From Anaerolineae bacterium (GTDB taxonomy: Bacteria; Chloroflexota; Anaerolineae; Aggregatilineales; Phototrophicaceae), in contig JANWYT010000017.1 in NCBI GenBank assembly GCA_025055175.1, positions 1 through 64,000 of the forward strand: DNA of 64,000 bases, written 5' to 3'. The notes beneath the pieces are model-generated. The model was not told where the DNA came from. It was given only the letters and a program-made list of their open reading frames with translations, and did not search any database. A program made the position numbers and the translations under genes. The first letter of the stretch is position 1. Each line of letters begins with the position of its first letter. Positions 18,191-25,354 of the stretch are shown piece by piece.

Positions 18191-19042
18191 TCACTTGATC
18201 CCACTCTGGGCGAAGCTCTCGATGAACTGCTTCTGCCAGCGCATGAACAACAGCACCAGCGGGGCGATGACCAGAATCGTCCCAGCCATCTGCTGGTTGT
18301 AGAGCGCGCCAACCTCGCTGCTCTGCACCAGCTTGTTCAGGCCCACCGTCAAAGGTCGAACGGACTCGCTCTGAGTGACGATGAGAGGCCATAGGAATTC
18401 ATTCCAATGGCTGCTGATGGACACCAGGCTGAAAGCCACATACGACGGCACGGACAGCGGCACATAGACGTGACGCAGTACTTGCCAGACGTTCGCCCCA
18501 TCGACGCGCGCTGCTTCTTCTAGTTCATATGGTACACTACGGAAAGCCTGGCGCAGCAGCAACGTCCCAAAAGCCGAGCCAAAGTAGGGCATCATCATGG
18601 CTATGTGGCTATCGTACAGGCCCAAGTTGCGGATGGTGACGAAATTTTGGGCCAGCAGCACAGTGCTGGGGATCATCAACTGGGCCAGGACGAGCAGAAG
18701 CAGCAGGTCGCGACCAGGAAAGCGCAATCGCGCAAAGGCGTAGGCGGCCAGCGTCACCGTCACCAACTGCACTAGCAGCGTCCCGACAACAAAGATGAGC
18801 GTGTTGACGTAATGCGTCCCCCAGGGCGAAATGCGCCAAGCGTCGTAGTAGTTGTCGAGCGTGAACAGGCCTAGCAGAAGCGCGCTGGAGTCGGCGCTAG
18901 CGAACTGGGGACGGAAACTCATCCACAGACTGACGACCAGGGGGAAGAGCCACAGCAAGCTGAGCAGGACGGTCAGGCTGTCCAGCAGACGGCTCGTCCA
19001 GCGGATGGGTCTGCGAGCCGATTGACGCTTAGCCGCGCTCAT
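18191..19042 (-). CDS. Carbohydrate ABC importer permease, MalG/UgpE type
   Basis: The 283-residue inner-membrane permease has about six transmembrane segments and the EAA loop 'YELEEAARVDGANVWQVLRHVYVPLSVP' that docks the ATPase. The sequence 'MIPSTVLLAQNFVTIRNLGLYDSHIAMMMPY' is characteristic of the CUT1 family. I chose the ATG at 19042 because GGGGGTGG lies just upstream; a start at 19063 would extend the overlap with the preceding gene. It overlaps the MalF-like gene by 14 nt, so the two are translationally coupled. Together with the binding protein upstream it forms an importer for an oligosaccharide or glycerol-phosphate-type substrate. No ATPase is encoded nearby; as in many CUT1 systems, a shared MsmX/MalK-like ATPase encoded elsewhere probably serves it. 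Confidence 0.9.
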   Translation of the reverse strand: MSAAKRQSARRPIRWTSRLLDSLTVLLSLLWLFPLVVSLWMSFRPQFASADSSALLLGLFTLDNYYDAWRISPWGTHYVNTLIFVVGTLLVQLVTVTLAAYAFARLRFPGRDLLLLLVLAQLMIPSTVLLAQNFVTIRNLGLYDSHIAMMMPYFGSAFGTLLLRQAFRSVPYELEEAARVDGANVWQVLRHVYVPLSVPSYVAFSLVSISSHWNEFLWPLIVTQSESVRPLTVGLNKLVQSSEVGALYNQQMAGTILVIAPLVLLFMRWQKQFIESFAQSGIK

Positions 19043-19925
19043 CTTCCACCCCCTTGCGCTCAAAGAAAGCCATGTTCAGCAGGGTGAAGGTTAGTACAAT
19101 GCTGATGAGGACGGTCGTCATGGCGTTCACGTAGCCCCAGTTCAGTCGTTCTGGTATTTTCTGATAGATGTAGTACAAGATGAGGTTGCTGCGCACTCCA
19201 GGGCCGCCGCTGCCCAGAGCAGGCAGGTGTTCCACTGTTTGGAAGGCGAACAGGAAAGTGACGACCAGGACAAAGAGCGTCGTGCGGCGCAGCAATGGTA
19301 GCGTCAGGAAGCGAAGCTGCTGCCAACCGTTCGCGCCTTCAATGGCGGCGGCTTCGTAGATATCGCGTGGGATGGCTTGCAGGCCTGCCAAGTAGAAGAT
19401 CATCAGGTAGCCGCTCTGCTTCCAGACGTTGACCAACGTCACGCTGAACAGGGCTAGATTCGGGTCGCCTAGCCAGTTGGGGTTGGCCAAACCGAAGAAG
19501 CCCAGGATACTGGCTGCCACGCCAATGCTGTCGGCGAAGATGAAGGCCCACAGACTGGCTGCTCCCAGCATAGGTAGCAGGGCCGGATAGAAGATGGCGA
19601 AGCGCCACAGCCCCAGCGCTTGAATCTTGCGGTTGAGCAGCAGGGCGAAGACTAAGGCCAGCGGCACGCTCAGGATTACCGTCACTAGGGCGAAGATGAG
19701 GGTGTTGCCGAAGATGATGACGAAATCTGCGCCGATGAAATGCGAAGGGTTGAACAAGTTGACGAAGTTTTGCAAGCCGATGAAGGTCGGCTCTCCGCTG
19801 GCGCGCCGCGCTGGCTGGTACAAGCTGGTGACGAGCGTCTGTGTGGCGGGATACAAGGTGAAGAGGACGATGAAAGCCAGCGTCGGAGCGACGAACAGAT
19901 ATGGTGTGAGGCGGCGCAGGGGCAT
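19029..19925 (-). CDS. Carbohydrate ABC importer permease, MalF/UgpA type
   Basis: The 298-residue permease starts MPLRRLTPYLFVAPTLAFIVLF and has six predicted transmembrane segments. The cytoplasmic EAA loop 'RDIYEAAAIEGANGWQQLRFLTLPLL' is clear near residue 200. 'GLQNFVNLFNPSHF' and the following 'FGNTLIFALVTVILSVPLALVFALLLNR' are typical of UgpA/MalF. It lies 84 nt downstream of the binding-protein gene, with a stable hairpin (19965-19991) in between, and overlaps the MalG-like gene. That arrangement lets the cell make far more binding protein than membrane components. The substrate is not deducible. Confidence 0.9.
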   Translation of the reverse strand: MPLRRLTPYLFVAPTLAFIVLFTLYPATQTLVTSLYQPARRASGEPTFIGLQNFVNLFNPSHFIGADFVIIFGNTLIFALVTVILSVPLALVFALLLNRKIQALGLWRFAIFYPALLPMLGAASLWAFIFADSIGVAASILGFFGLANPNWLGDPNLALFSVTLVNVWKQSGYLMIFYLAGLQAIPRDIYEAAAIEGANGWQQLRFLTLPLLRRTTLFVLVVTFLFAFQTVEHLPALGSGGPGVRSNLILYYIYQKIPERLNWGYVNAMTTVLISIVLTFTLLNMAFFERKGVEDERG

Positions 19926-19964
19926 GAGCGTTCTCTGCTGAAGCAGGTCAAGCAGTCAACAAAA

Positions 19965-19991
19965 GAGGATGGCCTACAACAGGCCATCCTC
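19965..19991 (-). terminator. Intra-operon hairpin after the binding-protein gene
   Basis: GAGGATGGCCT and AGGCCATCCTC form a perfect 11-bp stem with a 5-nt loop. On the minus strand it is followed by TTTTGTTG. It lies 18 nt past the stop of the substrate-binding protein gene, so partial termination or 3'-end stabilisation would favour binding-protein mRNA over permease mRNA. Confidence 0.75.
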
Positions 19992-20009
19992 CAGATTATG
20001 AGGCATGAG

Positions 20010-21299
20010 TTATTGGCAGAATTCGGCCAGCAGACCGTCGATCTGTTCTTGGGCCACCTTCAGGCGCGTGCCGTCATTGGGAGCGCCGCCGCTGATGATG
20101 TCGCTCAGGGCAGTATTGATGATCCCTTGCAGATCGATCGTACGGAAGGCTGAGAATTCCTTGTCGGCGTGGGCCAGCTGATCGCGAGCGACAGCGTACT
20201 GCGGCTTCTCCTTCACCAGGCTGGCCAGCGGCTCGGTCTCCCAAGCTCCCAGGGTGGCAGCCACATAGCCGGTGCGCGCGCCCCAGTCTGCCTGAATCTC
20301 ATCGGAAGCCAGGAACTTGATCCACTCCCAAGCGGCGGCCTGTTCTTCGGGGCTGCTGTTCTTGAACATGTACAAGTTTCCACCGCCAGTGGGCGCGCCG
20401 TAACCCTCGCCGTTCTCGTCTGCCGGGCCGAAGGGCAGGAAGGCCACGCCGACCTTGAAGGGCGCGTTGTTCAGAATGCGCGTCAGGCTGCCAGTAGTGT
20501 GAGCGATCATCGCTGCCTTGCCGTCGATGAACAGTTGCGGTGCATCGCCCCAAGACAACAAGCCAGCGGGCATGACGCCTTCAGCAGGCAGGGACAACCA
20601 GTAATCCAGGGCAGCCTGGGCCGCATCGGTGGCGAAGGTCACTTCGCAGGGGTCGGTGCTGCTCAGGTTCTGACCGTTGGCGATAGCTGCCGCGCTGAAC
20701 AGCCAGATGGGGAAACCTTCCGAAGGCAACCACAGGCCATGACGTTCAGGCGTGGTCAGAGCCTTCGCAACGGCGCGCAGCTCGTCCTGGTTGCGCGGCA
20801 CGCTCAGGCCGGCGGCTTCCAGCAGGTCGGCGTTGTAGTACAGCACTGGCGTGCTGCGCTGGAACGGAATGGCCCAGACTGTGCCTTCCTCGTCCAAGCT
20901 GTTGGCCAGGAAGGCTGGGAAGAAGTTGGCGACGAAGGCTTCGCCGTCTTCCATCTGGTCGATGAACTGCTGAGCGGGGACGATGGTGTCGGCTTCGATG
21001 AAGCTGAACAAGTCGGTAGTCAGCATGACTGCCACATCAGGGCCAGCGCCGGCAGCTAATTCGGTCTGAATCTTGACGCGGTTATCAGTATAGCTGCCCT
21101 GGTAGGCGACGTTGATTGTGATGTTGGGGAACTTCTCGTTGAACTTGGCAGCGTATTCTTCGAAGATAGCCTGGGCATTGTTGGCCGTAGCTTCTGGGAA
21201 GTAGAAGTCGATGGTGACGGCGCCCTGAGCCTGAGCAACACCCAGGAGCAACAACGCCGAAGCAGCGAGCGGCAGCAGACGGAAGGTACGGTTAGCCAT
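20010..21299 (-). CDS. Sugar ABC transporter substrate-binding protein
   Basis: The 429-residue extracytoplasmic solute-binding protein is family 1 (MalE/UgpB-like). It has a Sec signal peptide MANRTFRLLPLAASALLLLG with an AQA cleavage region and no lipobox Cys in the right place, so anchoring is uncertain. Landmarks are 'FNEKFPNITINVAYQGSYTDNRVKIQTELAAGAGPDVAVM', 'WAIPFQRSTPVLYYNADLLEAAGL' and 'LFIDGKAAMIAHTTGS', all typical of UgpB-like proteins. It is first in the minus-strand operon with the two permeases. A TACAAT in minus orientation at 21350-21355 is a plausible -10. UgpB likeness hints at glycerol-3-phosphate or a disaccharide; I cannot decide. Confidence 0.9.
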   Translation of the reverse strand: MANRTFRLLPLAASALLLLGVAQAQGAVTIDFYFPEATANNAQAIFEEYAAKFNEKFPNITINVAYQGSYTDNRVKIQTELAAGAGPDVAVMLTTDLFSFIEADTIVPAQQFIDQMEDGEAFVANFFPAFLANSLDEEGTVWAIPFQRSTPVLYYNADLLEAAGLSVPRNQDELRAVAKALTTPERHGLWLPSEGFPIWLFSAAAIANGQNLSSTDPCEVTFATDAAQAALDYWLSLPAEGVMPAGLLSWGDAPQLFIDGKAAMIAHTTGSLTRILNNAPFKVGVAFLPFGPADENGEGYGAPTGGGNLYMFKNSSPEEQAAAWEWIKFLASDEIQADWGARTGYVAATLGAWETEPLASLVKEKPQYAVARDQLAHADKEFSAFRTIDLQGIINTALSDIISGGAPNDGTRLKVAQEQIDGLLAEFCQ

Positions 21300-21448
21300 G
21301 TTACGTTCTCCCTGAATATAGCGTCGATGAGAGATGGAATGCCGCTGATATTGTAACGCAGTTCTACAGGCCGAGGAGTGAGCTTGCGCTATTCTTAAAT
21401 CTTACTGCAAGTAGGCTTAACGCAGCTTGCTGCTTACTTAAATGAAAC

Positions 21449-21478
21449 TTGGCAGGAGCTGGGGTTGACTGCTACAAT
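21449..21478 (+). promoter_or_regulatory. Probable promoter of the thioredoxin-like selenoprotein candidate
   Basis: TTGGCA (21449-21454) and TACAAT (21473-21478) are spaced by 18 nt, 27 nt before the ATG at 21505. Having a dedicated promoter argues that the interrupted-looking gene downstream is expressed. The rest of 21300-21504 holds only the divergent promoter of the binding-protein gene. Confidence 0.45.
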
Positions 21479-21504
21479 CGGGTAGCCATTTTCAACTCGG
21501 TGCG

Positions 21505-21906
21505 ATGAGAGCTTTATCTGTGCGCACGGCTTCGTTGGGTTTGCTGTGGCTTGTGTTGCTAGCTCTGTTGAGTGCGTGTAGCAGTGCTGCACCTTCAGCA
21601 AGTGTGCTGCCACTGGCTCAGAATCGTCCTACGCTACTGTTCTTCTTCACAGAAAACTGACCACCCTGAGCGCAGACCGCGCCCATCGTGGATGGGCTGG
21701 AGACGCAGTACGGGGAGGCCATCGCGTTCAGCGCCCTGGACGCCACCGATGGTGGGCCAGGCCAGGCCGCCTTTGAGTCACTGGGCCTGCGTGGCCACCC
21801 AACCATCGTGCTGTTTCGCGCCGATAGCACAGAAGTCCAGCGCATAGTAGGCATTCCTGACGAGGACGCGCTACGCAAGTTGCTAGACAGCCTCTTGTCT
21901 CGTTAG
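21505..21906 (+). CDS. Candidate selenoprotein: thioredoxin-like lipoprotein with UPPU (two in-frame TGA) in place of CPPC
   Basis: A single frame of 134 codons runs from the ATG at 21505 to TAG at 21904-21906, interrupted only by TGA at 21658-21660 (codon 52) and TGA at 21667-21669 (codon 55). It reads: a lipoprotein signal MRALSVRTASLGLLWLVLLA with lipobox LLSAC, then 'RPTLLFFFTEN-U-PP-U-AQTAPIVDGLE', then thioredoxin-fold sequence ending 'LRGHPTIVLFRAD...RIVGIPDEDALRKLLDSLL' with the conserved cis-Pro in GHPT. The two TGA codons occupy exactly the two Cys positions of a CPPC motif. A 7-bp stem with a GUG loop follows (see 21681-21697). Read with selenocysteine, this is a 133-residue outer-face redox lipoprotein with UxxU. 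The alternative, a pseudogene hit twice precisely at both Cys codons while the rest stays intact, is much less likely. No sel genes lie in the window, so Sec capacity is unverified. Confidence 0.75.
21681..21697 (+). promoter_or_regulatory. Candidate bacterial SECIS stem-loop
   Basis: GCCCATC and GATGGGC form a perfect 7-bp stem closing the loop GTG. The loop begins 19 nt after the second TGA and 28 nt after the first, within the roughly 16-37 nt window known for bacterial SECIS elements, and its first loop base is G, as the consensus asks. The bulged U of the E. coli fdhF element is not obvious. The element lies inside the coding sequence, as bacterial SECIS elements do. Confidence 0.55.
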
Positions 21907-22310
21907 CTCAAGGCTTCGTACAGCTCTACTAGCACGCCACCAGTACTTTTGGGATGGATGAAAGCGTAGCGCCTGCCATCGCGGACGCGCGGCGTCTCGT
22001 TGATAAGTTCCACTCCCTGGGCTTGCATACGAGCTAGGGCCGCTTCAATGTCAATAACTTCGAAGCACAGATGGTGCAGGCCTGCACCTTTCTTAGCCAG
22101 GTACTTGGCGATGCCGCTCTCAGCGCTGATGGGCTGCACCAGCTCTACGTGAGACGTGCCTGCCTCCAAAAAGGCCACCTGGACTTCTTCGCTGGGGACA
22201 GCCTGCACTTTATCCAGCGACAGGCCTAGCGCGTCGCGCCAAAAGAGCAGGGCTGCTTCTAGATTCTCAACGACGATGGCCACATGGTTGATGATGATAG
22301 GCGAGGTCAT
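21903..22310 (-). CDS. mce: Methylmalonyl-CoA epimerase
   Basis: This 135-residue glyoxalase/VOC-fold metalloenzyme interconverts (S)- and (R)-methylmalonyl-CoA. It starts 'IIINHVAIVVENLEAALLFWRDALGL' with the first metal His, and has 'TSHVELVQPIS', 'GAGLHHLCFEVIDIEAAL' with a second metal His, and a C-terminal 'GGVLVELYE' with the metal Glu. The length is normal. It lies between the carboxylase and mutase step enzymes of the same region (25.4-31.1 kb), which makes the propionyl-CoA route explicit. Its 3' end overlaps the convergent thioredoxin-like gene by 4 nt; its start faces the acyl-CoA dehydrogenase gene across a 100-bp divergent promoter region. Confidence 0.93.
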   Translation of the reverse strand: MTSPIIINHVAIVVENLEAALLFWRDALGLSLDKVQAVPSEEVQVAFLEAGTSHVELVQPISAESGIAKYLAKKGAGLHHLCFEVIDIEAALARMQAQGVELINETPRVRDGRRYAFIHPKSTGGVLVELYEALS

Positions 22311-22351
22311 GTTGTCTGCTCCGTATCTTTATGTCAATCGTGCCTCAATGT

Positions 22352-22357
22352 TATAAT
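22352..22357 (+). promoter_or_regulatory. -10 box (TATAAT) before the acyl-CoA dehydrogenase gene
   Basis: A consensus TATAAT lies 53 nt before the ATG at 22411 in the divergent mce / acyl-CoA dehydrogenase intergenic region. Confidence 0.5.
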
Positions 22358-22410
22358 CACTGCGCGCTTTTGCAAAAACTTCGTCCATAGGTTTTGTGAG
22401 GAAGATCAAG

Positions 22411-23601
22411 ATGGTTGTCGCTAAAGAACCCCTGCCCCTGACCCTGGAAATGACCGATGAGCATGAAATGCTGCTCCAGGCTGTGCGCGATTTTGCCCAA
22501 AAGGAGATTGTGCCTGTCGCGCCGCATTTCGATGAGACCGGCGACTTCCCGCTGGACAACATCCGCAAGATGGGCGCAATGGGCCTGATGGGCATTGAAG
22601 TGCCGGAAGAATACGGCGGCGCTGGCATGGATACCCTGGCCTACGTCCTGGCGATGGTGGAGATTGCCAAAGCTGACGCCAGCCACAGCACCATCATGAG
22701 CGTCAACAACTCGCTCTACTGTCACGGCATCTTGAAGTTCGGCACAGAAGAGCAGATTCGCCGCTATGTGACCCCCGTCGCTCAGGGCGAGAAGATTGGC
22801 GCGTACAGCCTGACCGAGCCGATGAGCGGCAGCGACGCCGCCACCATGCTCAGCCGCGCCGTCCTGAGCGAGGATGGTCAGCACTACATCATCAACGGGC
22901 GTAAGAGCTGGGTGACCAGTGGGCCGGTGGCCGATTACGTCGTGCTGTTCACCATGACCGACCCCGACAAAGGCAACAAGGGGATCACTGCCTTCATCAT
23001 CGAAGCCGATCAGCCTGGCTTCATTCGCGGCAAGAAAGAACCCAAACTGGGTATTCGCGCTAGCGCCACCAGCGAGCTGATCTTTGAGAACTACAAAGTT
23101 CCCGTGAGCAACGTGCTGGGCAAAGTGGGCGATGGCTTCAAGATCGCCATGACCGTGCTGGACGCTGGTCGCATTGGCATTGCAGCCCAGGCCCTAGGCA
23201 TTGCGGAAGCGGCCTATGAGGCCAGCGTGGCCTATGCCCGCGAACGCCAAGCCTTCGGCGGCCCCATCGGCCAATTCCAGATGATCCAGCAGAAGATTGC
23301 AGACATGAAGACGCGCATTGAAGCTTCGCGCGCCCTCATCTACAACGCGGTGCTGGCCAAGAAACGCGCTATGGCGACGGGCGGACGCTTCACTCTGGAA
23401 GCCAGCATGGCCAAGCTGTTCGCCAGCGAGACGGCTGCCTTCGTCACTGATGAAGCCATCCAAATTCATGGCGGCATGGGCTACAGCAAAGAACTCAACG
23501 TCGAACGCTACTACCGCGACGCCCGTATCACGCGCATTTACGAAGGCACGAGCGAAGTGCAGCGCATGGTCATCGCCCGCAACGAATTAGGCCTGCGGTA
23601 A
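22411..23601 (+). CDS. Acyl-CoA dehydrogenase (short/branched-chain type)
   Basis: This 396-residue FAD enzyme introduces a trans-2 double bond into an acyl-CoA and passes electrons to ETF. The motifs are 'YSLTEPMSGSDAATM' (FAD/substrate binding), 'ITAFIIEADQPGF', 'RQAFGGPIGQFQMIQQKIADM', 'IQIHGGMGYSKELNVERYYRDARI' and 'IYEGTSEVQRMVIARNELGLR', where the Glu near residue 377 is the catalytic base position of short- and medium-chain enzymes. I chose the ATG at 22411 with GAGGAAG upstream; a GTG at 22396 is possible. The stop overlaps the next gene's start in TAATG, so the two are coupled. In this propionate-focused neighbourhood an isobutyryl- or short-chain substrate is plausible. Confidence 0.92.
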   Translation: MVVAKEPLPLTLEMTDEHEMLLQAVRDFAQKEIVPVAPHFDETGDFPLDNIRKMGAMGLMGIEVPEEYGGAGMDTLAYVLAMVEIAKADASHSTIMSVNNSLYCHGILKFGTEEQIRRYVTPVAQGEKIGAYSLTEPMSGSDAATMLSRAVLSEDGQHYIINGRKSWVTSGPVADYVVLFTMTDPDKGNKGITAFIIEADQPGFIRGKKEPKLGIRASATSELIFENYKVPVSNVLGKVGDGFKIAMTVLDAGRIGIAAQALGIAEAAYEASVAYARERQAFGGPIGQFQMIQQKIADMKTRIEASRALIYNAVLAKKRAMATGGRFTLEASMAKLFASETAAFVTDEAIQIHGGMGYSKELNVERYYRDARITRIYEGTSEVQRMVIARNELGLR

Positions 23602-24632
23602 TGCGCGCCGCCATCATCACTGCGCACGGCGGCCCAGAGGTCATCGGCTACGCCGATGACTTGCCTGCGCCTGAGCCTGGCTTCGGCCAGGTGCAGGTGC
23701 AGATGAAGGCCGCCGCGCTCAACCGCCTCGACCTCTTCGTACGCCAGGGTTGGCCAGGGCTGAATTTGACCTTCCCACACATCATGGGCAGCGACGGCGC
23801 TGGCGTCGTCTCAGCAATCGGCCCTGGAGTGACGCAGTTCCAGGTAGGCGATCCGGTCGCCATCGATCCGACCATCGTCCCCGACGACAGCCCAGCCCTG
23901 ATGACCGGCCTAGAGAACCAATCGCGCATTGCCATCAAAGGCGAACACGAGAGCGGCTTCGCTTGCGAGACGGTGGTCGTGCCAGCCCGCAACCTGCTCA
24001 AAATGCCGCCTGGCTTCTCCTTTCAGGAGGCCGCTGCCGCTGGTTTGGTCTACGTCACTGCTTGGCACAGCCTCATCACGCGCGGCCAGCTGCGCGCAGG
24101 CGAAACCGTCCTCATCGTGGGGGCGGGCGGCGGGGTCAACACGGCCAGCGTACAAATCGCTCGTCTGGCCGGCGCTCACGTGATCGTCGTGGGCAGCAAC
24201 GCCGCCAAATGCGAGCAGGCCCTAGCCCTGGGCGCGCACCAAGTCATCGACCGCAGCCATACCCCCGATTGGGAGAAAGAAGTCTTCAAGCTGACGAGCA
24301 AGCGCGGCGCAGATGTTGTCGTCGACAACGTAGGCCAAGAGACCCTGCTGCGCAGCATGAAGGCGGCGCGCATAGGTGGCCGTATCCTGATCGTCGGTGG
24401 CACGAGCGGTTACAGCTTCAATCTGCCCGTGAATTTGCTGTTCGCCAAACACTTGACCCTCATCGGCAGCACAATGGGCCCGCATCGCGACTACGTGGAC
24501 GTGATGAACTTGGTGTTCGCGGGCAAGCTGAAGGCCATCATCAGTCGCACCTTCGGCCTATCTGAGGGACGCGCCGCTCAAGAAGCGCTGGCCAACGGCG
24601 ACGTGTTCGGTAAGATCGTCTTTGAGATTTAG
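23601..24632 (+). CDS. Zinc-type alcohol dehydrogenase-like (MDR family) oxidoreductase
   Basis: The 343-residue medium-chain dehydrogenase/reductase opens 'MRAAIITAHGGPEVIGYADDLPAPEPGFGQVQVQMKAAALNRLDLFVRQG' and continues 'HIMGSDGAGVVSAIGPGV', the GroES-like catalytic domain. The Rossmann motif is 'VLIVGAGGGVNTASVQIARLAGAHVIVVGSN'. The structural-zinc Cys cluster of true alcohol dehydrogenases is missing, and 'PAVNLL'-like Cys ligands are not present, so it is more like a quinone reductase or acrylyl-CoA-type reductase than a zinc alcohol dehydrogenase. It is translationally coupled to the acyl-CoA dehydrogenase (TAATG overlap), suggesting action on the enoyl/acyl-CoA or a derived aldehyde; that is inference. 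Confidence 0.85.
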   Translation: MRAAIITAHGGPEVIGYADDLPAPEPGFGQVQVQMKAAALNRLDLFVRQGWPGLNLTFPHIMGSDGAGVVSAIGPGVTQFQVGDPVAIDPTIVPDDSPALMTGLENQSRIAIKGEHESGFACETVVVPARNLLKMPPGFSFQEAAAAGLVYVTAWHSLITRGQLRAGETVLIVGAGGGVNTASVQIARLAGAHVIVVGSNAAKCEQALALGAHQVIDRSHTPDWEKEVFKLTSKRGADVVVDNVGQETLLRSMKAARIGGRILIVGGTSGYSFNLPVNLLFAKHLTLIGSTMGPHRDYVDVMNLVFAGKLKAIISRTFGLSEGRAAQEALANGDVFGKIVFEI

Positions 24633-24638
24633 CACGGT

Positions 24639-24657
24639 GGGCGGCTTCAGTCCGCCC
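24639..24657 (+). terminator. Short GC hairpin after the MDR gene
   Basis: GGGCGG and CCGCCC pair over a 7-nt loop, directly after the stop at 24632. There is no U-tract, so it is a weak terminator candidate. Confidence 0.4.
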
Positions 24658-24686
24658 TAGCTCGTATACGAGGACGGCCGTACGTG

Positions 24687-25268
24687 ATGGAGACTGAAGT
24701 CAAGCTCTACACCCCCGATCATCAGGTCGTACGCGCGCGCCTAGAAGCCCTGGGCGCAAGCCTTAGCGTGCCGCGAGTCTTGGAGCGCAACTGGCGCTAC
24801 GACACGCCGCAGCGCAGCCTCTCATCGACTGACCAGGTGCTGCGCTTGCGCCAAGACAGCGCCGTCCGTCTGACTTATAAGGGACATAGCAATGCTGTCA
24901 ACGGCATCCTCTCCAGGCCCGAATACGAAGTGAGCCTGGACGACTTTGAGACGATGGACGCCATCCTGCGCGCCCTGGGCTACGCTCCCTATATGATCTA
25001 CGAGAAGTATCGCACTACCTACCAGCTTGGGGCAGTGGAGGTCGTCCTGGATGAACTGCCCTACGGCTGCTTCACGGAGATTGAGGGCGAAGCCCAAGCT
25101 ATCGAGCAAGCCATTGTCCAGCTTGGGCTGAGCGCCGCGCCGCGCTTGCCTGCTAGCTACGCTGTGTTGTTCGAGCGCGTCAAGCGCCGCCTGGGTCTGA
25201 GCTTCAGCGACCTGACCTTCGCCAACTTCGCAGGCCTGAGCGTGCCGCCTGAAGCCTTCTTGGCCTGA
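24687..25268 (+). CDS. CYTH-domain protein (class IV adenylate cyclase / CyaB-like)
   Basis: The 193-residue protein begins METEVKLY, giving the ExExK signature of the CYTH (CyaB, thiamine triphosphatase) tunnel fold at residues 2-6. It continues with '[17 protein letters not shown]', charged strands that line the tunnel, '[20 protein letters not shown]', '[30 protein letters not shown]' and a C-terminal helical tail. Family members hydrolyse triphosphates (ThTP, PPPi) or cyclise ATP with divalent metal; which applies here cannot be seen. I prefer the ATG at 24687 over the GTG just before it. It stands between the MDR gene and the mutase gene, with its own flanking spacer, and I see no metabolic link to either. 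Confidence 0.87.
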   Translation: METEVKLYTPDHQVVRARLEALGASLSVPRVLERNWRYDTPQRSLSSTDQVLRLRQDSAVRLTYKGHSNAVNGILSRPEYEVSLDDFETMDAILRALGYAPYMIYEKYRTTYQLGAVEVVLDELPYGCFTEIEGEAQAIEQAIVQLGLSAAPRLPASYAVLFERVKRRLGLSFSDLTFANFAGLSVPPEAFLA

Positions 25269-25293
25269 ACTGGCAAGCCCCGCGCCAACGCTC

Positions 25294-25299
25294 TACAAT
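25294..25299 (+). promoter_or_regulatory. -10 box (TACAAT) before the methylmalonyl-CoA mutase gene
   Basis: TACAAT lies 55 nt upstream of the ATG at 25355. The -35 region is not clear. Confidence 0.4.
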
Positions 25300-25354
25300 A
25301 AGCGCCTGTGCTGTTGTGGCCTGTCACCTCAGCCTAACCAGGAGAGAATCCGCC

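Noticed and set aside
21658-21669. TGA read as tryptophan (variant genetic code) rather than selenocysteine.
   Set aside because: Several genes here end in TGA (for example at 30593, 31109 and 42346), TGG is used freely for Trp, and the TGA positions correspond to Cys in the thioredoxin motif, not Trp.
23750-24565. A 271-codon frame within the MDR oxidoreductase gene, same strand.
   Set aside because: Shifted-frame reading of a clear MDR gene; the product is Arg/Pro-rich with no domain.
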